From contig NZ_JARXLA010000003.1 in the NCBI RefSeq assembly GCF_029872155.1, forward strand, positions 1-64,000: a DNA stretch of 64,000 nt, in the 5' to 3' direction. The notes under the pieces are model-generated. The model was not told the origin of the DNA, ran no database searches, and was given only the letters and a program-made list of their open reading frames with translations. The position numbers were made by a program, and so were the translations under genes. Source of the DNA: Hyphomicrobium sp. D-2. GTDB taxonomy: Bacteria > Pseudomonadota > Alphaproteobacteria > Rhizobiales > Hyphomicrobiaceae. Each line of letters begins with the position of its first letter. Within the stretch, counting starts at the first letter, position 1. This document shows positions 11,846 through 19,809 of the stretch, piece by piece.

Positions 11846-13309
11846 ATGAATTGTGCGTATGCAAATCTGACTGCCAGTCAGCAGCTCTGGGACTGCAGCG
11901 ACGAATACATTGCTGCGGCGATCCACGGCTTTGCCAATGCTGAACTGCGGCAGGCGATTGAAACGATGCTGTTCCGCACGCCGCGTTCGCGCATTCGCTG
12001 GGCCAGCGCCGTGTTCGTTCCACCGAGTATTCTGTCGGCGTTGGCGAGGTTCAACGACCACCAGCTTAATCGCCGCATCATCCGCAACGGGCGCACGCCG
12101 TTAGAGGCGCTCCGGCATGTGCGCCGAGTGGTGACTGACGAGCACTCGCTGGGCGGCATAGCGGCGCATCGGAACGCGTCGGCGGATTTGCTGGCTACCT
12201 TTCGTGCCAGCGGCTCGCCGGTCGTGAGGTTCTCGTTGGCAGGAAACCCGTCGACCCCGGCCGATATTCTGGAGGCTATTGCCCTTGACGCCAGCAAGGA
12301 CGAACGGCGCGCTCTTGCGGGCAATCCCGGCGCAACGGAAAAACTTCTGGGTACGCTGTGGCACAACGCCAACGACGACGAGCATCTGGGCGCCGAGATA
12401 GCGGCTCACCCTGGATGTCCAAATGATCTGCTGCCAGCGGCATTGGGCAGTAGCTGTGATGTGATCCGACGGAAGCTCGCAAGCAATCCGAACGTTACGC
12501 ATGACCAGCTTATCGTGTTGCTGAGTGATCCGGTTGCCGCCGTGCGGGTGGAAGCCATCAAGCATATTCCCGCTTGTGACATCGACGAAAGTGATCCGGC
12601 AGCATCTGTGCGCAAACAGACAGCGCGCCGAGTTGATCTGTCTGCACAACTCGTGGCGCGCATCGCCAATGACGAATGTGCAGCTGTGCGCAGATGGCTG
12701 GCGCGCAATCCAAGTCTGGACGTTGAGCATCTGGCATTGCTGTCGAAAGACGCCGCGTCGGATGTCCGCCGTAGCGTTGCGCGCAATGTCAGCTGCCCGC
12801 AGCATTTGCTGCGTCATCTGGCAACGGACCAGAATCCATGGGTTCGTGCAGGCGTCAGCTTCCGCGCTGATCTTGAAGCCGATGTGATGCGCCTGTTCGC
12901 GCATGAGGATGACACCGATGTTCTGAGCGGAATTGGAAAGAATCCTGCCGCGCCCGGCAGATGGCTGAAGCGCATCGCGGCAAGCGAAAACGCGGACCTG
13001 CGCCGGGCCGTGATCCTTAATCCCAATGCGCCATCGGCGCTTCTCCGACAGTTGTCGGAAGACCCCTACGCTTTCAACCGTATCACCCTCGTCGAGCAGC
13101 CAACGTTGCCGATGTCGACGCTGCTCGCGCTGCTGTCCGATCCGGAACCGCAGGTGAGGTTTATGGCCGCCATGCGATTGGCGCGTACGGAATTGGAACG
13201 GGAAATTACGCAGCGCTCCTGTCGCTGGTCCGACATGGACGCTGCCGTCAATCTGCCTCGCGCCTCAAACGCAAAGGAAAATGATTATGAAAATACTTGT
13301 GCCGGTTAA
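11846..13309 (+). CDS. Leucine-rich-repeat-variant (LRV) repeat protein
   Basis: A 487-residue alpha-helical repeat protein. It contains at least nine repeats of the LRV type: a helix pair followed by a turn such as AGNPSTP, AGNPGAT, AAHPGCP, ASNPNVT, ARNPSLD, ARNVSCP, GKNPAAP or ILNPNAP at roughly 25-residue steps. No catalytic motif is visible. Start ATG 11846 has GAGGGGGCGG just upstream and lies 10 bases after the Fe-S protein stop; the end overlaps etfB by about 23 bases. This tight packing implies cotranslation. LRV proteins are known beside nif genes, where one carries an N-terminal Fe-S cluster; this one has only scattered cysteines near its start (C3, C17 region). It may be an assembly or docking factor for the Fe-S/ETF complex (inference). 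Confidence 0.8.
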   Translation: MNCAYANLTASQQLWDCSDEYIAAAIHGFANAELRQAIETMLFRTPRSRIRWASAVFVPPSILSALARFNDHQLNRRIIRNGRTPLEALRHVRRVVTDEHSLGGIAAHRNASADLLATFRASGSPVVRFSLAGNPSTPADILEAIALDASKDERRALAGNPGATEKLLGTLWHNANDDEHLGAEIAAHPGCPNDLLPAALGSSCDVIRRKLASNPNVTHDQLIVLLSDPVAAVRVEAIKHIPACDIDESDPAASVRKQTARRVDLSAQLVARIANDECAAVRRWLARNPSLDVEHLALLSKDAASDVRRSVARNVSCPQHLLRHLATDQNPWVRAGVSFRADLEADVMRLFAHEDDTDVLSGIGKNPAAPGRWLKRIAASENADLRRAVILNPNAPSALLRQLSEDPYAFNRITLVEQPTLPMSTLLALLSDPEPQVRFMAAMRLARTELEREITQRSCRWSDMDAAVNLPRASNAKENDYENTCAG

Positions 13310-14081
13310 GCAGGTCGAAATTCTCGACGAGGATTTCGATGTCCAGGACGACGGAAGATCGATTGATCCCGACTGCATCGAGTGTGAGCTCAACGAATGG
13401 GATGACTATTCGTGGGAGACTGCGCTGCAGTTGATGGAGAAACACGAAGGGACGGTGGAAGCAGTTCCGATGACCGTCGGCGATGAGAGCGCAGACGATG
13501 GATTGCGCAAGTGTCTTGCGAAGGGCGGCGAGCGGGCCATTCGGGTATGGGACGATAGCGTCGCCGGATCAGATCCGATCGCAATTGCTCGCCTTATTGC
13601 TGCAGCGGCAAAGAAGGAAAACGCGCAACTCGTGCTGGCTGGAACGCAGTCGACGGATCAGGCGCACGGACAGACCGGCATCGCGGTTGCCGCACTGCTA
13701 GGCTGGCCGCACGTGGCTGTCGTGTCGGCGCTCGACTACTCAGCGGGTGATGGCAAGCTCACGGTACGTCGTGAACTTGAAGGCGGCGTTGAAGAGGAAA
13801 TTGAAATCGCTCTTCCCGCGGTGCTGACAATTCAGCTCGGTATCAACGAGCCGCGTTACGCGTCGCTGCGCGGAATCAAACAGGCGAAGACCAAAACGGT
13901 CGATCTGCTGTCGCCATCAGATCTCGGCGTTCCCGCCGACCAGTTGGGCGAGCATGGCTCGGCCGCACGCGTGCGGCGGATGTACATCCCTGAGCGCAGC
14001 AAGGCCGAACTCATTACCGGGACGCCTCCCGAACAGGTCAAACGCCTTATCGAGATCGTCAATGAATTGAAGGGAGCCTGA
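13287..14081 (+). CDS. etfB: Electron transfer flavoprotein beta subunit
   Basis: A 264-residue ETF beta subunit. The N-terminus MKILVPVKQVEILDED is typical, and LVLAGTQSTDQAHGQTG and the AMP-binding region match the family. Two ATGs lie close together; 13287 is chosen because the AAAGGA ribosome site is about 8 bases upstream, while ATG 13281 is too near it. The start lies inside the end of the LRV gene, so the two are translationally linked. With EtfA it accepts electrons from trimethylamine dehydrogenase, the known physiological pairing in methylotrophs. The gap to etfA is 4 bases. Confidence 0.92.
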   Translation: MKILVPVKQVEILDEDFDVQDDGRSIDPDCIECELNEWDDYSWETALQLMEKHEGTVEAVPMTVGDESADDGLRKCLAKGGERAIRVWDDSVAGSDPIAIARLIAAAAKKENAQLVLAGTQSTDQAHGQTGIAVAALLGWPHVAVVSALDYSAGDGKLTVRRELEGGVEEEIEIALPAVLTIQLGINEPRYASLRGIKQAKTKTVDLLSPSDLGVPADQLGEHGSAARVRRMYIPERSKAELITGTPPEQVKRLIEIVNELKGA

Positions 14082-14085
14082 CATC

Positions 14086-15048
14086 ATGGCCGATATTCTC
14101 GTTATCAGCGAGCAGCGTCGCGGTGTACTGAACGCCACGGTTGCCGAAGCGATTGCCGTCGCGAAGGAGCTGGCGGCCGCAAAAGGCGGCAAGGTGATTG
14201 TTGCAGCACTTGGCGGCGATCCCGATCGTCTTGTTCCGGTGCTATCGCTGGCGGGCGTTGATGAAATCATCAGTGTTGCGCTGCCTTCGCCCGAGTTCCA
14301 GAGCGACGAGTATGAAGCAGCGGTCGCCGCATTGATTGCCGATCGAACGCCGAAAGCTGTGCTTCTGCCACACAGCATCGACAGTCTCGGCTATGCGCCG
14401 GCGCTGGCGGCCAAAGGCGGCTTTGGGTTTGCAACGGACGTATTCGGTGCTCGCTACGACGGCGACGATCTGGTGGCCGTACGCCAAGCCTATCAGGAAA
14501 AGGTACACGTCGAGCTTGAGTTTCCAGGCAAGGAAACGGTGGTGCTCACGTTGCGATCCGGTGCGTTCAAGGCACCGGAGGAGACCGCTTCGCCAAGCTT
14601 GACGAGCTTTGTTGCACCAAAGGCAGACGCGCTCACCAAGCACGTTACCTTCCACGAGCCAGTTGCAAGCGACGGCGAAGATCTGACCGCGGCTGAATAT
14701 ATCCTTTCCATCGGACGGGGCGTTGCCGACGAAGACAACGTCGCCGAGTTTGAAGACCTTGCAGGCGCGCTGGGTTTCACCCTCGGCTGTTCACGCCCGA
14801 TCGCCGACAACGGCTGGTTGCCGAAGTATCGTCAGGTCGGTCAATCCGGCAAGACGGTGAGTGCCTGCAAAGTCTACGTGGCGATGGGTATCTCCGGCTC
14901 GGTGCAGCATCTGGCTGGCATGAAGCATGTTCCACACATCATCGCCATCAACAAGGATCCGGAAGCGTCGATCTTTAGCGAAGCGCACTTCGGAATCGTG
15001 GGCGACATGTTCGAAATTTCCAAAGAGCTGAAGGCTCAACTGGGTTGA
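14086..15048 (+). CDS. etfA: Electron transfer flavoprotein alpha subunit
   Basis: A 320-residue ETF alpha subunit with the FAD-binding C-terminal domain: SIGRGVADEDN, SRPIADNGWLP, QSGKTVSACKVYVAMGISG and INKDPEASIF. A GGGAG ribosome site precedes ATG 14086. It forms a heterodimer with EtfB holding FAD and AMP. It is placed last in the run tmd, Fe-S oxidoreductase, LRV, etfB, etfA, so the enzyme, its electron carrier and the carrier's likely membrane acceptor are encoded together. The usual RPxxDNGW arrangement is preserved (RPIADNGW). Confidence 0.93.
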   Translation: MADILVISEQRRGVLNATVAEAIAVAKELAAAKGGKVIVAALGGDPDRLVPVLSLAGVDEIISVALPSPEFQSDEYEAAVAALIADRTPKAVLLPHSIDSLGYAPALAAKGGFGFATDVFGARYDGDDLVAVRQAYQEKVHVELEFPGKETVVLTLRSGAFKAPEETASPSLTSFVAPKADALTKHVTFHEPVASDGEDLTAAEYILSIGRGVADEDNVAEFEDLAGALGFTLGCSRPIADNGWLPKYRQVGQSGKTVSACKVYVAMGISGSVQHLAGMKHVPHIIAINKDPEASIFSEAHFGIVGDMFEISKELKAQLG

Positions 15049-15167
15049 TGCCGTTGGCTGCGTGCATGGGTGTGCACGCAGCTTCGGCCCAAGAACTGCG
15101 CGGTTCTGCAGGACGCATATCGCGTCGCAGTGAACCTAATTCGCATTCAAGGAAACATGAGGAACTA

Positions 15168-15707
15168 ATGTCTGAGATCTGGTTCAGGACGGGTGAAGCT
15201 ACTGTATTTGCTTCCGAGGGGCAGGTGACTGACGCAATGCCTGAGGTTGTCATTGGCTCGGTAAAAGGGCCGGTCGGCACCGCCTTCGCGACCCTCATGG
15301 GCCAGTCTGCTGGTCACACGCGTATGTTCATCCTGCGCGACTGTAATCAGCAGGTTCGCCCCTCTGCAATCATGACGTCGAAAGTGACGATCACGAGCGC
15401 TGAATACGTCGACTTGCTGGGTGGTGTTGTGCAGGCGGCGCTCGGCGATGCCATCGTTGACGCGGTTGCAAACGGCATCATTCCAAAGGAGCAGGCTAAC
15501 GATCTCGCGATCATCACAACGGTCTGGCTTGATCCACGGACCGCGACCGATGCCAATCTGGATAAGAAGGAACTCTACAAAAACAACTACGAAGCAATGA
15601 CCACGGCTCTGTCGCGGGCAATGAAGCAAGAGCCCACGATGGATGAATTGATCGCCAATCGCAAAACGGTGCGCCACTTCGCTTTGGCCGACGTTCAGAT
15701 CGACTGA
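15168..15707 (+). CDS. Formaldehyde-activating-enzyme (Fae) homologue, atypical
   Basis: A 179-residue protein aligned with Fae, which joins formaldehyde to tetrahydromethanopterin. Shared blocks are GEATVFAS, IGSVKGPVGTAFA, SKVTITSAEY, GDAIVDAVANGIIP, QANDLAIITTVWL and KNNYEAMTTALSRAM. The conserved active-site histidine (in AHIDLIIG of Methylobacterium Fae) is replaced: here AMPEVVIG, Met24 at the His position. It therefore belongs with Fae-like paralogues of unproven function. ATG 15168 has GAGG 6-8 bases upstream. It lies 119 bases after etfA and ahead of a hairpin, so it may be the last gene of the trimethylamine unit, whose reaction makes formaldehyde. It could sense, buffer or condense formaldehyde with another carrier (inference). 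Confidence 0.82.
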   Translation: MSEIWFRTGEATVFASEGQVTDAMPEVVIGSVKGPVGTAFATLMGQSAGHTRMFILRDCNQQVRPSAIMTSKVTITSAEYVDLLGGVVQAALGDAIVDAVANGIIPKEQANDLAIITTVWLDPRTATDANLDKKELYKNNYEAMTTALSRAMKQEPTMDELIANRKTVRHFALADVQID

Positions 15708-15727
15708 CGATACCTCCCGGATGGCAG

Positions 15728-15756
15728 GCACCAGTCGGACACTGTCCGATTGGTGC
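15728..15756 (+). terminator. Stem-loop after the Fae-like gene
   Basis: A 13-base stem (GCACCAGTCGGAC with GTCCGATTGGTGC, one G-T pair) around a 3-base loop, starting about 20 bases after the Fae-like stop. It is followed by CTCTTCC rather than a full T-run, so it may be a weak terminator or an mRNA 3' stabiliser. Confidence 0.6.
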
Positions 15757-15828
15757 TCTTCCGTGTCGTGTGGGCGACTGATCAAGATTGAACCGGATAA
15801 CGACGCGGACGAATACGCTGGGGCGCGA

Positions 15829-16618
15829 ATGACGATGAGGGTCTGGAAGAACGTGACGGGGGCAGGGGTGGCTGGCTTTATGGCCGTGTCGCCAGTGCTG
15901 GCTGAACAGCCTGCTACATTTGCGTATTCTGCGGTGATGACGGGCGCGACGGATTACATGTTTCGGCGTGTCATTCACGCAGGGTGAGCCCATGATCAAT
16001 GCCTACGTCGAGTTTACGTACGGAATAGCCTATCTCGCGCTTTCAACCGAGAACATCAACAGCGGATCGCCGGATGATGTCGGCTACGGTGCTCTTGGAC
16101 CATGGGAACAGGATGTCTATATCGGTCTACGACCTATAACCGGCGCGATCGAATGGGATATTGGGGCGCTATGGTACATCTACGGGGTGCGCGGCGGCGG
16201 TGTCGGGATCTGGGATCGCGACTTCTTTGAATTGAAGCTGGGCGCCTCCGTGACGCTGTCCAAAAATCTGGCAGTCGGCGCGACCGCCTTTTACGCGCCC
16301 GAACAGGGTCTGGCGCTGCCAGAGGGCCTGACGCTCCAGGGCGATATTGGATACAAACTTGGCAATGTCGGCGTGTTCACTCCGACATTGAGTGCGACGG
16401 TTGGCCGGTGGGGGCTCGCCGAAAACGCATATTACGCCGGTGGCTACTTTGTAGACGTTGATGGCGACCGGCATAAGTCGATTGTGTATTGGAACACGGG
16501 TTTGCGGCTCGACGTGGAGCGCCTTTTCTTTGATTTCCGATATTGGGACACAAACATCAGCAGCAGCGACACCGACGCACGTTTCGTATTTTCGGCAGGC
16601 ATTGATCTTAGTCCATAG
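15829..16618 (+). pseudogene. TorF-family (Gcw_chp) outer-membrane porin, frameshifted
   Basis: Two frames together encode one protein. The first (from ATG 15829) has a signal peptide ending VLAEQ and the family opening TGATDYMFR, then stops after VIHAG at 15987. The second picks up at about 15968 with VSFTQGEPMINAYVEFTYG and runs to the end, with the alternating beta-strand pattern of the family and a closing VFSAGIDLSP. The family expects FRG(V/I)S at the joint, so two bases appear missing (or one added) near 15965. The rest of the barrel is intact, which means the damage is recent or a sequencing error. TorF-type porins occur with amine-oxide or methylamine genes, and this one follows the trimethylamine unit. 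Confidence 0.75.
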
Positions 16619-16626
16619 GCCGATCG

Positions 16627-16655
16627 GCCAGTACTGCGTCTGAGGGCGTACTGGC
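16627..16655. terminator. Possible stem-loop between convergent genes
   Basis: Inverted repeat GCCAGTAC / GTACTGGC with a 13-base loop, between the porin remnant and the autotransporter that reads toward it. There is no T-run, so the role as terminator is weak. Confidence 0.35.
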
Positions 16656-16687
16656 AACGCGCTTAACATTGGATCGGATGGTGAATT

Positions 16688-19658
16688 TCACCACGCAACC
16701 TTGACGCCGAGTTTGCCGTCGTAGGCGTTGCCGTCGGCGTTTTCGCTGATGCCGACAAGATATGATGCGTTGGCGTAGATGGCTGTGCCGTCGCCCACAT
16801 CCGCCGTGAAGCCGGTGTTGATCTCGAATGTCGTGCCGCCCATGTCGGCCGCGAATGGAATGAAGCCGGTTTCCGACGAGAACTTTGTCTTTGGGTCGCC
16901 GAGGAATTCATACCAGAAGTTAGGCCGCACCCACGCGGTGAAGGTGGAGGGTGCTCCGGTCAGCCAGGTCGGCGTGCCGAAGTCCTGCGCGAAGCGCACA
17001 CCAACGCGTCCCACCAGCGAGTTGACGTTATCGAAGCGCACCTGCGCTGCGACATCTGAGCTGTTGTGCAGATTGATGGTCTGATATGCAAGCTGCGCCT
17101 GTGGTTCGATGCTGAAACCGCCGGGTCCGGCGTAAACCGGATAGCCACCTTCAAGCGACGCACCGAATGCGCCGCCATCTGTTTTCATTTTCGGGATGCG
17201 GTTGGACTTGGCATCAATATCGTACCACGAACCTAACAGCAGCGCGTCAACGTAGGCGTTTTCGGGCGTGTAATGCGTCCAGTATAACACCCCAGCTATA
17301 CGCCATAAAGCTGTTTTCACCCGCCTTGCCGTCACCGATGTGCTGCACATCGCCGGAGCCGTGACCAATGGCGAAGAACGCACCGGCATGATTGCGTGAG
17401 GAGCCGACATCGCCATCACGATAGAGGTCCATGCCCCCCTGGAATGCCCAGAAGTCGTAATCGTATTTTGGTCCGGTGCCGTAGATACCAATCGGCGAGC
17501 CATCGCGATCGCCATGCTGACCGACAACGCGAGCCCAGGCGGCGTTGGGTGCGCCTTCAGCGTATGAACTGACCGCCGTACCGCGCCGTTCGTGCAACGT
17601 GTCGAGCATCAGCCGGCCGTAAAGAAGCGTCATCGCCGGCACCGCGGCGTAGAGCGAGGTTTCAGGACGGTAGTCAGGGATGTCATCGCCGCAGTGCGGC
17701 TGCTCAGGCGCGAAGTCGCAACTAATCTCGGAGCGCAAATACCAGGCGTTAGGGTTAGAGCCATCGACGCTGCCCCGATAAAGCGAGTACTCATAGGGGC
17801 CTGCGATGACCGGTCCAGCCAACGTAAACAAACCCGGTGCTGTGATGGCCCCGTTGATGGCATCGACGACGAGAATGCCGTTGAGCTGCGTGAGGTCGCC
17901 TTCCCCGCCCACATTGATAACGGAAAGATATGCGCTTCCCGATCCTGTGCCACCACTGATGATCAGCCTATCGGAAGGCGATCCATCGTCACCGAGATCG
18001 GTTTCAACTTCCACCGTGCCGCCCTTGCCGATAAAGTTGCCGGCAATCGTCAGTGCGCCAAATGGCGCGTTGCCAGGTGCGACTACGCCGCCAGCTTCCA
18101 GTGTGGTCGAGCCAACCGTTCCGATGCCCTGCAGGCGGGCGCCATTCCAGACAGCCATTGTTCCGCCAAGTAGACCATCGACCTGCAGTGTTCCTTCCTG
18201 AACAGCGGCGGCGCCAGTATAGCCGGGGTTATTCTCGCTGATTGTCAGCTTGCCCTGACCGATTTTGTTTAGGGGGCCTGAGCCTGTGAAGAAGCTGTTC
18301 ACGACGCCGATATCAAAACCGTTTGAATCGATGAATGCGCCGCCAGCGTCGACCTGGAGCGTATCGAGATTTGAAATGAAGTCCGCGCGGTCAGTCAGCG
18401 CGCGCAGAGTACCACCGTCGAAGTAAGCAGCTGAACTGCCCGATCCGCCTGCAACCTGATTGGCTTGCAGTACGCCTCCATTCAAGCGCAGGGTTCCATC
18501 ACCTGTCGCCTGCGTGCCTAGCCCGACACGGCGTGCCGAGGCAAAGCCGCCGTTCATGACGAACGCACCGGTAGAGCGTGCACCAATCTGCATGTCAGCT
18601 GGAGTAATGAAGCTGGCATTGTCGTTGAGAGTTACGACGCCGTTTGAGCCTGCAAACGCGCCGATCCAAAGTCCGGTGCCGCTGGGACCGGCCGTTGTAA
18701 CGCTGGCGGAGTCATTCAATGTCAGCGAGCTGTCGCCTTCGTAGCCGACCCATAAAGAACCCTGCGGTATATGGAGAACCGAGGCATCGTTGAATGTTAC
18801 ATAGCCGCTTGAACCACCACCGGCGGCGAACACCGCGCCGAATTTAGAGTCGATGATGGCTGTTCCATTTATTGACGCAACACCATCGCCGGCGCCCTGC
18901 AATGTGTTGCGCCAGTATTCACCACCCACAAACCACCAGTCGGTTACGGCATGTGCGTCGGCATACATCTCCAGCAAGCCTTGGCCGCCCACACCTGTCA
19001 CAAAGTTATTGTCAGCTTGGTTTTCGAAGTACCCACCGTTCATTACGAAGTGTCCGAAGGAGCCGGGGTTTACGCCGAAACGGGCGTTCCACCCGGCATA
19101 GAGACTGCCGCCGTTCATGGTGACCAACGCGGTGCCATCAAAGCCCATCGAAAACTGGGCGTCGAAATGAACTGTTCCGCCATTGATCGTCAGGGTGCCG
19201 TTGCCGGCCGCCGTGGCGCCGAGCATTAGAGAGCTGTAGATGGAGCCGGTTGTAAGCGTTCCGCCAGCTTCGACGATCACCTCACCGGCATTAGCCAAAC
19301 CTATATCCATATACGATACGCGCGCTGTCTCTCCGGCGCCGATGGTTGCCCTGCCCATGTCCACGAGGATGTTGGTGTAATCGACGGGAACCGTGCCGCT
19401 TAGCCAGTTGCTGCCCACAAACCATTGTCCTGCGCCGGGGTTGTTCCATTCTCCGCCGTAGGCATATGGCGAGGGAATTGAGCCTGCAGATTCTCCTCCG
19501 GTGCCTCCCTCGACGTCGGTTGGTGCCGGCCATGGGTCGTCTGCACGGGCTGGTGGTGGCCGCCAGGAAAGAATGACTGTTGCCATCGACGATGCGAGCA
19601 AGAGAGACAGTGTAAATGTCGCCGTGCTCCGGAGGCGCCGGGTAAATGCATTATTCAT
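16688..19658 (-). pseudogene. Autotransporter with T5SS/PEP-CTERM-type repeats, frameshifted in barrel
   Basis: A type V secreted protein of about 990 residues if read through. It has a signal peptide (LLLASSMATVILSWRPPPARADD), a passenger of repeats of the form GTLTINGG, ALVTMNGGSLYAG, SLTLNDSASVTT and GVVTLNDNASF (autotransporter-associated and T5SS/PEP-CTERM repeats), then a C-terminal barrel. The reading frame breaks at about 17286: after MAYSWG the frame gives VILDALHARKRLR and a stop, whereas the other frame continues YWTHYTPENAYVDALL to the end, exactly as in the intact neighbour. One extra A on the + strand (17286 or 17287) explains it. Without the barrel the passenger could not be secreted. 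True mutation and sequencing error are both possible. Confidence 0.82.
16690..17994 (-). repeat. Direct repeat copy 1: autotransporter C-terminal region
   Basis: The segment encoding the linker (from GDDGSPSDRL), the translocation unit and the barrel is nearly the same as 19812-21114, in the same orientation. The protein copies align without gaps apart from the one-base insertion at 17286. Upstream of it the two passengers are unrelated. Confidence 0.8.
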
Positions 19659-19809
19659 GCGCCAAGCTCCAATGATTGTGTAAATTGCTATGATGAAAAT
19701 GATGCGTAGTCGTTTGTGTACGGAATAAATGCTGACGGAATGAAACTAGATGCAAAGCACTGGTTGTGAACAAAGCACCAGATGATGCGCTGCTGAGTAG
19801 GTTGGCCGA

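Noticed and set aside
12101-12904. Minus-strand open frame of 267 codons
   Set aside because: It is opposite the LRV repeat gene; the Cys/His-rich composition is an artefact of the complementary frame.
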